DNA from: Actinomarinicola tropica
Lineage (GTDB): Bacteria > Actinomycetota > Acidimicrobiia > Acidimicrobiales > SKKL01
DNA: 64,000 nucleotides
Direction of reading: 5' to 3'
Assembly (NCBI RefSeq): GCF_009650215.1
Contig: NZ_CP045851.1
Coordinates: forward strand, 1,825,001 to 1,889,000
The notes below the pieces were generated by a model. It made no database searches, was not told the DNA's origin, and saw only the letters and a list, made by a program, of their open reading frames with translations. Of this stretch, positions 10,987 through 23,988 are shown piece by piece. Both the position numbers and the translations under genes were made by a program. How positions within the stretch are numbered: position 1 is the first letter of the stretch; each line of letters starts with the position of its first letter.

Positions 10987-12618
10987 GTGCTGATCGAGCT
11001 GTCCGTGCGTGACCTCGGCGTGATCGCCGACCTCCAGCTGGTCATCGGGCCGGGGATGACGGTGCTCACCGGCGAGACCGGGGCGGGCAAGACGCTCGTC
11101 GTCGACGCCATCGAGCTGCTCGTCGGTGGTCGTGCCGATCCCGTGCTCGTGCGGCCCGGGGCCGACGAGGCGCGCGTGGACGGGCGCTTCGTCGTCCCGG
11201 AGCCGGCGGACGGCAGCGCCGACGAGGACGGCGGGCCGCGGCCCGGCGACGAGATCGTCCTGTCGCGCGTGGTGCCCCGATCGGGCCGGTCGCGGGCCTA
11301 CGTCGACGGCCGTCCGGCCACCGTCGCCGAGCTCGCCCGCTGGGGCCGCCGGCTGGTGGACCTCCACGGGCAGCACGCCCACCAGTCGCTCCTCGGCGCC
11401 GCCGTGCAGCGGGCGACGCTCGACCGGTTCGGTGGCGTCGACCTCGGGCCACTGCACGCGGCACGAGCACGCGTCGCGGAGCTCGACGCCGCCCTCGCCG
11501 CCCTCGGTGGCGACGAGCGCGCCCGGGCGCGGGAGACCGACCTGCACCGCTTCCAGGTCGAGGAGCTCGACGCCGCGGCGATCACCGGACCGGACGAAGA
11601 CGACGAGCTGGCCGCAGAGGAGGACGTGCTCGCCGATGCCGTCGCCCACCGCGAGGCCGGCGCCGCGGCGGTGGAGGCGCTGACCGGGGACGGAGGTGCA
11701 GGTGACCCGTTGGGCGTGGCCGTCGCGGCGCTCGCCGACCGCAGTCCCTACCGCGAGCTCGAGCAGCGGCTCCGCGCCGTCGTCGCCGAGGTCACCGACG
11801 TGGCGGCCGAGGTCCGGGGCGTGGCCGAGGCGATCGATCCCGACCCCGATCGACTGGCCCAGATCCGCGAGCGCCGCCAGCTGCTGCGGGACCTCCGCCG
11901 CAAGTACGGCGAGACGCTCGAGGACGTCATCGCCTACCACCGGGAGGCGGCGGAGCGGCTCGCCGAGCTCGAGTCCCACGACGCGCGGGCGGCGGAGCTC
12001 GACGCCGAGCGCCGGACCGCCCTGGCCGAGCTGGCCGCCGTCGAGGCCGAGGTGGGAACCCTGCGCCGCACGGCGGCCCCCGACCTGGCCCGAGCGATCG
12101 AGGAGCGCCTGGCGGACCTGGAGATGGCGCGCGCACGGGTGGTCGTGGCGGTGGGGGACGACGACCCGGGCGACGACGTCGAGCTGCGGTTGGCGGCCAA
12201 CCCCGGCTCCGATCCCCAGGCACTCGCCAAGGTGGCCTCCGGGGGCGAGCTCGCCCGGGCCATGCTCGCGATCCGCCTCGTGCTGACGAGCGGCCCGCCG
12301 ACGCTGGTGTTCGACGAGGTCGATGCCGGGATCGGCGGCGAGGCTGCGGTGGCGGTCGGTCGGGCCCTCGCCGACCTCGCGCCGGGGCACCAGGTGCTCG
12401 TCGTGACCCACCTGCCGCAGGTCGCGGCGTGCGCCGACCACCAGGTCTCGGTCGCCAAGCGCGAGGTCGACGGCACGACCGTCTCGGAGGCTCGGTTGCT
12501 CACGAGCGACGAGCGGGTGCTAGAGCTATCCCGGATGTTGTCCGGCAACACAGGGAGCGAGGCGGCCCGAGAGCACGCCGCGGAGCTGCTCGCCAGCGCC
12601 GAGAGGAGCCGGCGGTGA
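10987..12618 (+). CDS. recN: DNA repair protein RecN
   Basis: A 543-residue SMC-like ATPase for double-strand break repair. Walker A GETGAGKT is near residue 30. The ABC signature is SGGELARAM, and Walker B is LVFDEVDAGIGG in the C-terminal quarter. The middle is Glu/Arg-rich coiled coil, with a Q-loop-like HGQHAHQSL before it. The length is normal. It starts at GTG 25 bases after nadK and overlaps steA by 4 bases. The nadK-recN pairing is widely conserved. Confidence 0.96.
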   Translation: MLIELSVRDLGVIADLQLVIGPGMTVLTGETGAGKTLVVDAIELLVGGRADPVLVRPGADEARVDGRFVVPEPADGSADEDGGPRPGDEIVLSRVVPRSGRSRAYVDGRPATVAELARWGRRLVDLHGQHAHQSLLGAAVQRATLDRFGGVDLGPLHAARARVAELDAALAALGGDERARARETDLHRFQVEELDAAAITGPDEDDELAAEEDVLADAVAHREAGAAAVEALTGDGGAGDPLGVAVAALADRSPYRELEQRLRAVVAEVTDVAAEVRGVAEAIDPDPDRLAQIRERRQLLRDLRRKYGETLEDVIAYHREAAERLAELESHDARAAELDAERRTALAELAAVEAEVGTLRRTAAPDLARAIEERLADLEMARARVVVAVGDDDPGDDVELRLAANPGSDPQALAKVASGGELARAMLAIRLVLTSGPPTLVFDEVDAGIGGEAAVAVGRALADLAPGHQVLVVTHLPQVAACADHQVSVAKREVDGTTVSEARLLTSDERVLELSRMLSGNTGSEAAREHAAELLASAERSRR

Positions 12619-13781
12619 GCCCCCCGGCCACCGGCCGCACGCGCCGACGGCGCTCCCACCCCGCCGCCCTCGTCGAGGTCGAGGGACCGGCGCGGGTCGG
12701 GCGCCGCACCAAGGAGCTCGTCAACCGGATCGAGGCGGGCGACGTCGCCGTCATCGACCACGAGGACCTCGACCCCGTCGCCGCCGAGTCGCTCCTGAAG
12801 GCCGGCGTGCACGCGGTGGTCAACGCTGCAGCGTCGGTGTCGGGGCGGTACCCGAACCGGGGCCCGCTGATCCTCACCAGCGCCGGGGTCGTCCTCGTCG
12901 ACCGGGCCGGGCCCGAGGTGATGGATGCCGTCGCCGACGGCCAGAGCGTCACCCTCGAGGGAGGTGACGTGCGCGTCGACGGCCAGGTCGTCGCCCGTGG
13001 GGTGCCCCAGACGTCGGCCACGCTCACCGCCGCGATCCAGGACGCCCGACAGACGATGGGCGCGGAGCTGGCGCGCTTCGCCGAGAACACCCTCGGCTAC
13101 ATCCAGAGCGAGAGCCACCTCCTGCTCGACGAGCTCGAGATCCCCGACATCCGCACCGACCTCGCCGGGCGGCACGCGCTGATCGTCGTGCGGGGGAGCG
13201 ACTTCCGCGACGACCTCGAGATGCTGCGCCGCGGCGGGTACATGCAGGAGATGCAGCCGGTCCTGATCGGCGTGGACGGGGGCGCCGACGCCCTGCTCGA
13301 GATGGGCCTCACCCCCGACCTCATCATCGGGGACTTCGACTCGGTCTCGGAGACCGCGCTCCGCAGCGGCGCCGAGCTGGTCGTGCACGCCTACCGCGAC
13401 GGGCGGGCCCCGGGCGCGGCACGCCTCGAGGACCTGGGGCTCGAGTACCTGACGATCGGCTCGGAGGGCACGAGCGAGGACATCGCGATGCTGCTCGCCT
13501 GGGAGCGCGGCGCCGAGCTCATCGTGGCGGTCGGCACCCACAGCTCGATGGCGGACTTCCTCGACAAGGGCCGCGCCGGCATGGCCTCCACGTTCCTCGT
13601 GCGCCTGAAGGTCGGTCCGATCCTCGTCGACGCCAAAGGCGTGTCGCGGCTCTACCGCCACCAGGTCCGCAAGCGGGACCTCGGGCTGCTCGTGGCCGCC
13701 GCCCTCATCACGATCGTGATCATCTTCCTCGTCAGCGAGCCGCTGCGCGTCATCATCCGCGGCTACCTGCTCACCTTCTAG
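12615..13781 (+). CDS. steA: Cytokinetic ring protein SteA (thiamin-pyrophosphokinase-like fold)
   Basis: A 388-residue homologue of Rv1697/SteA. The central region has the TPK-like blocks VDGGADALLEMGLTPD and IIGDFDSV, then GSEGTSEDIAMLLA. The C-terminus is one membrane segment (about residues 350-380) with a short tail. In Corynebacterium, SteA and SteB act together at the septum and influence peptidoglycan cleavage in cell separation. Here steA overlaps recN and is followed 41 bases later by steB. The TPK-like pocket is recognisable, but I cannot say whether it binds a nucleotide. Confidence 0.9.
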   Translation: MSPPATGRTRRRRSHPAALVEVEGPARVGRRTKELVNRIEAGDVAVIDHEDLDPVAAESLLKAGVHAVVNAAASVSGRYPNRGPLILTSAGVVLVDRAGPEVMDAVADGQSVTLEGGDVRVDGQVVARGVPQTSATLTAAIQDARQTMGAELARFAENTLGYIQSESHLLLDELEIPDIRTDLAGRHALIVVRGSDFRDDLEMLRRGGYMQEMQPVLIGVDGGADALLEMGLTPDLIIGDFDSVSETALRSGAELVVHAYRDGRAPGAARLEDLGLEYLTIGSEGTSEDIAMLLAWERGAELIVAVGTHSSMADFLDKGRAGMASTFLVRLKVGPILVDAKGVSRLYRHQVRKRDLGLLVAAALITIVIIFLVSEPLRVIIRGYLLTF

Positions 13782-13822
13782 CGTGCGACGACGGCGGTTC
13801 GGCCGTCCCCGCCTGGTGCCCC

Positions 13823-14980
13823 ATGATCAACCTCCGCTACCACATCGTCTCCATCACCGCCGTGTTCCTCGCGCTCGGCATCGGTGTCGCGCTCGGCTCG
13901 ACGCTCATCCAGCGGGGCCTGGTCGACACGCTGAACGACCGGCTCGACGAGCAGGCCGAGCGGCTCGACCGCACCGACGGTGAGAACGCGGAGCTGCGCG
14001 GCCGACTCGACGAGATCGCCGAGCTCGACGAGCGGCTGACCACCGAGGGCACGGCGCTGTACGCCGGCCACCTCACCGACGTCCCCGTCCTGGTGGTCGC
14101 CACCGGCGGCGTCGACGAGTCGCTCGTCGACCTCACCCGCCGCTCGCTGCGCGACGCCGGTGCCCAGGTCCACGGGATCCTGCGGTTCACCGGTCGGTGG
14201 ACCGATCTCGACGAGGGGGAGGTGGCCGAGCTGGCGGAGCTGACCGAGCAGCCCGTCGCCGAGGCAGACCTCGTGCGCACCAGGGTGATGCGGGACCTGG
14301 CCGACGAGATGCTGGTCGCCGCCGAGCTCCCGCCGGACCCCGAGCCGGAGACGCCCACGGTCACCGACGACGGCGTCGACGCGACGCCCCAGGACGGGAC
14401 CGACCAGGCGACCGAGGACGGGACCGACCAGGCGACCGAGGACGGAACCGACCAGGCGGTCGAGGACGCGCCGGTGCAGGATCCCGCACCCGAGACCACG
14501 ACGACCACGACCCCGCCGGAGCCGAACGGGCTGCTCCTCGCCGCGCTCCTCGAACGCGGGTACCTCGAGTTCCTGCCCGACGAGGCGGGCACGCCGCTGC
14601 CCGAGGCGGCGGCGCGGTTCGTCGTCGTCCAGACCCCCGAGAGCGACGTGCCGATCGAGGCCGCGCTGCTCCCGCTGCTCGAGGAGCTCGCCGCGGCCGA
14701 TCCGGCACCGGTGGTCGTCATCGAACCGCTGCCCGAGCCCGTGGAGGACCCCGAGGCGGAGCTGGACGACGATGCCGCCCCTGCGGCCGGCCCGCTCGTC
14801 GATCTGGTGCGGAACGACCCGCAGATGCGGCTCTCGCTGACCACCGTCGACATGGCGCGCCACTTCATCGGCCAGGCGGCCACGGTGCTGGGACTCGCCG
14901 ACCTCGCGGCGCCCGATCCCGGCGTCGGCCACTACGGCGTGGCGGAGGGGGCCGGCGCCCTGCTCCCGGCGGCGGGGTGA
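13823..14980 (+). CDS. steB: SteB / MctB-type (copper transporter family) membrane-anchored coiled-coil protein
   Basis: A 385-residue homologue of Rv1698. An uncleaved N-terminal membrane segment (residues 8-28) is followed by a coiled coil (about 30-70) and a large outer domain. Two roles are reported for the family: MctB in copper handling in M. tuberculosis, and SteB partnering SteA in division in Corynebacterium. The steA neighbour favours the second here. Residues 191-214 are three near-identical 8-residue acidic repeats, then a Thr/Pro stretch; this insert looks lineage-specific. It overlaps murJ by 4 bases. Confidence 0.85.
   Translation: MINLRYHIVSITAVFLALGIGVALGSTLIQRGLVDTLNDRLDEQAERLDRTDGENAELRGRLDEIAELDERLTTEGTALYAGHLTDVPVLVVATGGVDESLVDLTRRSLRDAGAQVHGILRFTGRWTDLDEGEVAELAELTEQPVAEADLVRTRVMRDLADEMLVAAELPPDPEPETPTVTDDGVDATPQDGTDQATEDGTDQATEDGTDQAVEDAPVQDPAPETTTTTTPPEPNGLLLAALLERGYLEFLPDEAGTPLPEAAARFVVVQTPESDVPIEAALLPLLEELAAADPAPVVVIEPLPEPVEDPEAELDDDAAPAAGPLVDLVRNDPQMRLSLTTVDMARHFIGQAATVLGLADLAAPDPGVGHYGVAEGAGALLPAAG
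14393..14464 (+). repeat. Three tandem 24-bp repeats inside steB
   Basis: Three units encode DGTDQATE, DGTDQATE and DGTDQAVE. The first two DNA copies are identical, and the third differs at a few bases. The frame is kept, so copy-number changes would alter an extracellular linker by 8 residues. Confidence 0.85.
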
Positions 14981-16608
14981 CGGCAGCGACGCCCGCACCC
15001 CCGACGACGGGGTCCGGCGAGCCCCAGGGCGCCCGGGGGATCGGTCGCGCCACGGCGCTCGTGTCCGTGCTCAACCTGACGTCGCGCGCGACGGGCCTCC
15101 TGCGCGTCGTCGCCATGTCCGCCGCGCTCGGCGCGACGGCCCTCGGCGACACGTACCAGGCGGCCAACCTGGTCTCCAACATCCTCTTCGAGCTGCTGGC
15201 CGGCGGGCTGCTCTCCGCGGCGCTCGTGCCGACCTTCGTCGACCTGGTGGACCGGGGACGGCGGGAGGACGCCGCGCGGCTCGGCGGGATCCTGCTCGGG
15301 GCTGCGCTCGTGGCCCTGACGGCGGTGGTCGCCGCGGCGCTCCTGCTCGCGGACCAGCTGATGGGGCTGCTGACCGCCGGGGTCGAGGACCCCGGGCTCC
15401 GGGCGGACCAGCGGGCGCTCGGTGTGTTCCTGCTCTGGTTCTTCCTGCCCCAGGTCCTCCTCTACGCCTGCGGCTCGGTCGCCACGGCGCTGCTCCACGC
15501 CGAGCGCCGGTTCGTGGCGGCCGCCATCGCCCCGGTGTTCAACAACCTCGTGGTCATCTCGGCCATGGGGGCCTTCTGGCTGCTGCGCGACGGTGCGCCC
15601 CCGAGCCTCGACCTCGATCTCGTCGAGAAGCTGGTGCTCGGCGCAGGGGCGACCGTCGGCGTGCTCGCGATGACGCTCGTGCCCCTGGTGGCGCTGCGCC
15701 GCACGGACCTGACGCTGCGCCCCCGCTGGGACCTGCACGACCCGCGCCTGCGTCCGCTGGCCGCCCAGGGCGCGTGGGCCGCCGGCCACCTCGGGCTGAA
15801 CCAGGTGTTCGCCATGGCCACCGTCGTCGTGGCCGGTCGGGTGTCGGGCGGTGTCGTCGCGTACCAGGTGGCGTTCACGTTCTTCCTGCTCCCGTACGCC
15901 CTCCTGGCGAACCCCCTCACCACGACGCTCTACCCGCGCCTCGCCGCCGCAGTGGCCGCCGGACGCCCCCACGAGGCCGCCGACGACGTCTCCTGGGGCC
16001 TGCGCTCGATGAGCTTCATCCTGCTGCCCGCCAGCGTGCTCATCGGCGTGCTCGCCCGGCCGCTGCTGGAGGTGGTCCGTCTCGGCAACCTCGACGTGGC
16101 GGGTGCCGACCTGGTCGCGCTCACCACGAGCGGCTACATGGTCGGCCTGCTCGGCTACGCCGCATCGTTCCTCCTCACCCGAGCCGCCTACGCCGCAGGC
16201 GACACCCGCAGCCCGACCCTCGTGAGCCTCGTCGCCACCGGGGTCGGTGCCGTCGTCCTCGTCGTCGGCACCGAGGTGCTCGACGGCGACGCTCGCCTGC
16301 TCGTCCTCGGTCTCACCCACGCCGGTGTCGTCACCGCCAGCGCGCTCGGTCTGCTGCCGGCCCTCCGGCGGCGCATCGGCACCGTGCGCCTGAGCGCGAC
16401 GATCCTGCGGGATGCGGCGTTCGCCGCGCTCGCCGGCGTCGCGGCGTGGGGCGTCGCGTCCTCGATCGGCATCGACACGCGGCTTGCCGCCGTCGGATCC
16501 CTGACGCTCGGCGGGCTCGGCGGCGCCCTCGCCTACGTCGGCCTGCACGCGCTGGCCCACAGCGACGAGTTGCGCGTGCTCCGACGACCGGGGAGGGTGC
16601 TGCGCTGA
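14977..16608 (+). CDS. murJ: Lipid II flippase MurJ (MviN family)
   Basis: A 543-residue polytopic membrane protein of the MATE-like MviN/MurJ family, with about 14 hydrophobic segments. The beginning, RATALVSVLNLTSRATGLLR, and the pattern GDTYQAANLVSNILFELLAGG are characteristic. MurJ moves lipid II across the cytoplasmic membrane for peptidoglycan synthesis. It starts at a GTG whose TGA half is the steB stop and ends in a TGATG overlap with the next gene. The gene order steA-steB-murJ suggests co-regulation of division and wall synthesis. It lacks the C-terminal pseudokinase extension known from mycobacterial MurJ. Confidence 0.92.
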   Translation: MTAATPAPPTTGSGEPQGARGIGRATALVSVLNLTSRATGLLRVVAMSAALGATALGDTYQAANLVSNILFELLAGGLLSAALVPTFVDLVDRGRREDAARLGGILLGAALVALTAVVAAALLLADQLMGLLTAGVEDPGLRADQRALGVFLLWFFLPQVLLYACGSVATALLHAERRFVAAAIAPVFNNLVVISAMGAFWLLRDGAPPSLDLDLVEKLVLGAGATVGVLAMTLVPLVALRRTDLTLRPRWDLHDPRLRPLAAQGAWAAGHLGLNQVFAMATVVVAGRVSGGVVAYQVAFTFFLLPYALLANPLTTTLYPRLAAAVAAGRPHEAADDVSWGLRSMSFILLPASVLIGVLARPLLEVVRLGNLDVAGADLVALTTSGYMVGLLGYAASFLLTRAAYAAGDTRSPTLVSLVATGVGAVVLVVGTEVLDGDARLLVLGLTHAGVVTASALGLLPALRRRIGTVRLSATILRDAAFAALAGVAAWGVASSIGIDTRLAAVGSLTLGGLGGALAYVGLHALAHSDELRVLRRPGRVLR

Positions 16609-19519
16609 TGGTCGTCGTCGCCCTCGTCCCCGCCTTCAACGCTGCGCCCCGCATCGCGGCGACGGTGCGCGCCACCGCGGCCATCCCCGGTGTCGCCCGG
16701 GTGCTGGTCGTCGACGACGCGTCGAGCGACGGCACCGTCGACGCCGCCCGGTCGGCCGGGGCGGAGGTCCTCCAGCTCCCCGCCAACCGCGGCAAGGGCG
16801 GCGCGGTGCTGGCCGGTGTCGCCGCCAGCCCCGACGCCGACGTGTTCCTGCTCGTCGACGCCGACCTCCAGGAGACCGCAGCCGAGACGGCGCGGCTCCT
16901 CCCGCCCGTCCTCGCCGGCGAGGCCGACATGACGATCGCGGTCCTGCCGCCCGCCGCCGGTCGTGGCGGGTTCGGGAAGGTGCGCGACATGGCGACGCGC
17001 GGCATCCGCCGGGCGAGCGGGTTCGAGGCCCGCGCGCCGCTCTCGGGCCAGAGGGCCGTCCGTGCCGACCTGCTGCGGGGCCTCGAGAGCGCCGAGCGCT
17101 TCGGGCTCGAGGTCGCGCTCACGATCGACGCCGTGCGGGCGGGCGCGCGGGTGCAGGAGGTCGAGGCCGAGATCGAGCACCTCCACACCGGTCGATCGCT
17201 CGCCGGGTTCCGGCACCGTGGCCGGCAGGGCGCGGACATCGTCCGAGCGCTGTGGCCACGCCTGGTCGGCGGGCCGGCACGCGCCGTCCTGCTCGGGGTG
17301 CTGACGCTGGCCGTGCTGGCGGGCCTGTTCGTCGGGGCCGAGGCGGCCACGCCGACGGGCGCGGCGGCCACGACCGGGGCCGAGCGGGTCGTCGTCGTCG
17401 GCGTCGCCGGCCTCTCGCTCGACGACCTGGACGCCGGCATCGTGCCGGAGATCGATGCGCTGTGGCGCGACGGCGGCGCGCTGTCCGCGGCGAGCGTCCG
17501 CACCCTGTCGAGTCGCCCGTCGACGGTCGAGGCCTGGGCGACGCTCGGCGCGGGGTCGCGGGTCCGGGCCAACCTCATCGCCAGCGCGGCCTACGCCTCC
17601 GATACTCCGTACGAGAACACGACGGCGGGGGAGGTGACGGCCCGGCGCACCGGCAGCGAGGTGACGGGCCAGATCGCGATCGTGAACACGCCGCTCGTCA
17701 TCGACAACGCCGGCGACGACGTGCCGAGCCTCCCCGGCTCCCTCGGCGACGCCCTGACGGCCGCCGGTCTGCGCACCGCCACGGTGGGCAACGCCGACCG
17801 GATCCAGCCCGACGGCGACCTGACGATCTCGCGCCCGGCCGCCGTGGCGGTCATGCGCTCCGACGGCTTCGTCGACCACGGTGCCGTGGGGCCCGAGCTG
17901 CTCCGGGAGGACCCGTCGGCCCCGTTCGGCACGATGGCCGACACCGAGGCGATGGTCGCGACGACGCTGGCCGCCCTCGAGGAGGCGCACGTCGTCACCG
18001 TCGACCCGGGGGACCTCGACCGGCTGCGGGACTACGACTCGGTGATGACCGAGAGCGAGCGCGACCAGCTGCGCAGCGCCGCGCTCACGAGCGTCGACAC
18101 GCTCGTCGGCGAGCTGCACGACCGGCTGCCGGAGGACACGCTCCTCCTCGTCGTCGGGCTCACGCCGCCCACCTCCACGTGGTCCCTGACGCCGATGGTC
18201 GCGAGCGGCGCCGGGGTGCGCCCCGGCTACCTGCACTCGCCGTCCACGCAGCGCACCGGGCTCGTCACGCTCACCGACGTGGCCCCGACGGTGCTCGACG
18301 CCATCGGGGCCGACATCCCGGCGGACATGATCGGCGCCCCGCTGCGCTACCAGGCGGGATCGGTCGACCTCGACCGCCTCCAGTCGATGAACGACACCGC
18401 GAACGGGCGGGAGCGCATCTACTACCCGATCGCCCTGACGTTCATCGTCGTGCAGGCGCTCGGCTACGCGGCGGTGCTCCTCGTGCTCCGCCTGGCCCCC
18501 GACATGGCGCGCCACCTCGTCGGACCGGCACGGATCCTCGTCCTGACCTTCGCCGCCTGGCCCCTCGCCACCTTCCTCCTGCGGCTGGTGCCGTCGGTCT
18601 ACCGGTTGGGCGGTGGCGCGCACGTGGTGCTGTGGCTGGTCGCGCTCGCGATCGCGCTCGCCGCGGCGAGGGTCCGGCGGCGGCCCCTCGTGCCGCTGGC
18701 CCTCATCTGTGGCCTCACGGTCCTCCTCCTGCTGCTCGACATGGCCTTCGGCGCCCCGCTGCAGATGTCGAGCCTCCTCGGGTACTCGCCCCACACCGCG
18801 GCACGCTTCACCGGGTTCGGCAACACCACCTTCGCCGTGTTCGGCGCCTGCGCCGTGGTCGCGGCAGCGCTCCACGTGCACCACGCACCACGCCGCCGCG
18901 ACGCCCTGGCCGCGGCCGGGGCGATGTTCCTCGTCGTCCTCGTCGCCGACGGCGCCCCGCAGCTCGGGGCCGACGTCGGCGGGATCTTGACCTACGTCCC
19001 CGTGTTCGCCCTCACGCTCTGGGCGCTCGCGGGCCGGCGCATCTCGATGAAGGTCCTCGTCCTCGCCGGCGTCGCGACGCTCGTCGTGCTCGCGCTCGCC
19101 GTCGGCCTCGACCTCCTGCGCGACCCCGACGACCGCTCGCACCTCGCTCGGTTCGTCCTCGCGTCGGGCGACGACCAGGGGAACTTCTGGACGACGATCA
19201 GCCGCAAGTGGGCGACCAACCTGCGCGTGCTGCGCCAGTCGATCTGGGCGTGGATGGTGCCGATCATCGCGGTGTTCGCCCTCTACGTCCTCGTCGTGGC
19301 CCGAGGCTGGCGGCGCCTGCTGCCGATGGGGTCCGCGGTGCGGGCCGCGGTCATCGGCACGCTCGCCACCGGCGTGCTCGGGTGGTTGGTCAACGACAGC
19401 GGCGTCGTCGTCGCCGCGCTCGCCTTCGTCTACCTCGGCCCGTTGCTGACGCTCCTCGCGCTCAGTGACTCGCACCACCCGGCGGTCCTCCACGGCCCCC
19501 GGGCCGCGGCGGAGGCGTC

Positions 19520-19523
<4 letters not shown>
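16608..19523 (+). CDS. Glycosyltransferase family 2 fused to alkaline-phosphatase-like ectodomain and multi-TM domain
   Basis: One uninterrupted 971-residue reading frame. Residues 1-220 are a DPM1-like GT2 domain, with VVDDASSDGT near 35 and the metal/sugar-nucleotide DxD in LLVDADLQE near 85. A membrane segment lies at about 225-247. Residues 250-600 resemble alkaline-phosphatase-superfamily ectodomains of actinobacteria (opening VVVVGVAGLSLDDLD, STVEAWATLGAGSR, closing TDVAPTVLDAIGA), but the usual metal-binding Asp-His pair is absent. About 11 membrane segments follow from 604. The topology would put the GT inside and the phosphatase-like domain outside. I see no SD for an internal start. 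It overlaps murJ and the MraY-like gene, so its role is probably in envelope polysaccharide or lipid-linked sugar assembly (inferred). Confidence 0.8.
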
Positions 19524-22666
<3,143 letters not shown>

Positions 22667-22667
22667 G

Positions 22668-23600
22668 GTGACCGAGCCGCTGCCCCTCGAGGTCGAGGAG
22701 TACCTGACCTGGCTGGCAGCGGAGCGCGGTCGGGCGGCATCGACGGTCGAGGCGTACCGACGTGACCTGCGGGCCTACGTCGCGCACCTGCGCGACCGGG
22801 GTCTCTCACTCCTCGACGCCGGCCAGGACGACGTCGAGCGGTTCGTCGCCGACCTCGAGGCGGCGGGGCTGGCTCCGCGGACCCGGGCGCGGCGGGTGGT
22901 CGCCGTGCGCAACCTCCACCGCTTCCTCGTCGACGAGGACCTGGCCGAGCGCGACCCGGTGGCCGACGTCGAATCGCCCAAGGTGCCGCGCGGGATCCCG
23001 AAGGCGTTGAGCGAGGACGAGGTCGACCGGCTGCTCACCGCGGTCGTCGGCGACGAGGCGCCGGCCCGCCGCGACCGGGCGATCCTCGAGGTCCTCTACG
23101 GCACGGGGGTGCGCATCTCGGAGCTGGTCGGCCTGTCGCTCGGCGACGTCGACCTCGTCGCCGCCCGGATGCGGGTGTTCGGCAAGGGCAGCAAGGAGCG
23201 GGTGGTGCCGATCGGCCGCCACGCGGGCCTGGCCCTCGAGGCGTGGCTCGACGAGCCGGGGCGCCCGGCCCTCGTCCCCCGCCAGTGGCGACGCCGCGGC
23301 GACGCCGAGGCGCTCTTCCTCAACCAGCGTGGCGGCCGGCTCAGCCGTCAGGGCGCGTGGGGCGTCGTCACCCGGTGGGGCGACGCCGCCGGCCTCGGCG
23401 ACCGGCTGACGCCGCACGTGCTGCGCCACTCGTGCGCCACCCACATGGTCGACCACGGCGCCGACCTCCGGGTGGTCCAGGAGCTGCTCGGCCACGCGTC
23501 GGTGAGCACGACGCAGGTGTACACGCTGGTCTCCACCGAGCGGCTGTGGGCCGTGTACGACGCGGCGCACCCCCGAGCGTCCGTGGGCGCCGCTCGCTGA
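22668..23600 (+). CDS. xerD: Site-specific tyrosine recombinase XerD
   Basis: A 310-residue recombinase with an N-terminal SAM-like core-binding domain (residues 5-95) and a catalytic domain. The catalytic set is visible: Arg in GTGVRISEL, Lys in GKGSKERVVP, HVLRHSCATH, the GH of LLGHASVSTTQ, and Tyr in VYT. XerD with XerC resolves chromosome dimers at dif. The context (after pyrG-NUDIX, as Rv1701) argues for the housekeeping enzyme and not a phage integrase. No dif-like site was recognised nearby. Confidence 0.93.
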   Translation: MTEPLPLEVEEYLTWLAAERGRAASTVEAYRRDLRAYVAHLRDRGLSLLDAGQDDVERFVADLEAAGLAPRTRARRVVAVRNLHRFLVDEDLAERDPVADVESPKVPRGIPKALSEDEVDRLLTAVVGDEAPARRDRAILEVLYGTGVRISELVGLSLGDVDLVAARMRVFGKGSKERVVPIGRHAGLALEAWLDEPGRPALVPRQWRRRGDAEALFLNQRGGRLSRQGAWGVVTRWGDAAGLGDRLTPHVLRHSCATHMVDHGADLRVVQELLGHASVSTTQVYTLVSTERLWAVYDAAHPRASVGAAR

Positions 23601-23640
23601 CGGGAGGGAGCCCCTCCGGTCGAACGAGGGGCAGGGGGAG

Positions 23641-23646
23641 TAGCCT
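23641..23646 (+). promoter_or_regulatory. -10 element (TAGCCT), leaderless start for the DksA-like gene
   Basis: TAGCCT ends 6 bases before the ATG at 23653. The purine-rich GCAGGGGGAG lies upstream of the hexamer, too far to act as an SD. Confidence 0.5.
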
Positions 23647-23652
23647 GGACCG

Positions 23653-23982
23653 ATGGCCGAGGTGGGTGGTTCCGACGCGGTGCGTGACGAGCTGGAGTCC
23701 GAGCGCGTGCGCCTGCGCAAGCACATCGAGGAGCTCGCGAGCGACGCCGACGGCGCGCCGGCCCACGACGAGAACTTCGCCGACTCCGCCCAGGTCGCGG
23801 CCGAGATGGGCGAGGCTCGTGCGCTGGCGGGCAGCCTGCGGGAGCAGCTCGACGACGTCGAGGAAGCACTGAAGGCCCTCGACGAGGGCCGCTACGGGCT
23901 CTGCGAGGTGTGCAGCCAGCCGATCGCCGAGGCGCGCCTCGAGGCCATGCCCACGACGCGCCGCTGCATCGACCACGCCTGA
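23653..23982 (+). CDS. TraR/DksA-type zinc-finger protein
   Basis: A 109-residue protein: an N-terminal coiled-coil pair (residues 8-75), then the DksA signature ALDEGRYGLCEVCSQPI and, 18 residues after the second Cys, RRCIDHA. The fourth zinc ligand would be His instead of the usual Cys. Such proteins enter the RNA polymerase secondary channel, or are stand-alone relatives of unknown role. Actinobacteria commonly carry this short form near xerD or lspA. No effect on ppGpp response can be inferred. Confidence 0.85.
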   Translation: MAEVGGSDAVRDELESERVRLRKHIEELASDADGAPAHDENFADSAQVAAEMGEARALAGSLREQLDDVEEALKALDEGRYGLCEVCSQPIAEARLEAMPTTRRCIDHA

Positions 23983-23988
23983 GGGATC

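Noticed and set aside
14393-14464. Tandem repeats as a possible CRISPR-like array
   Set aside because: Units are contiguous with no spacers and stay in frame within steB.
22668-23600. Tyrosine recombinase as a sign of an integrated element
   Set aside because: It sits in the conserved pyrG-NUDIX-xerD order, has housekeeping XerD motifs, and no att repeats, tRNA junction or phage genes are near.
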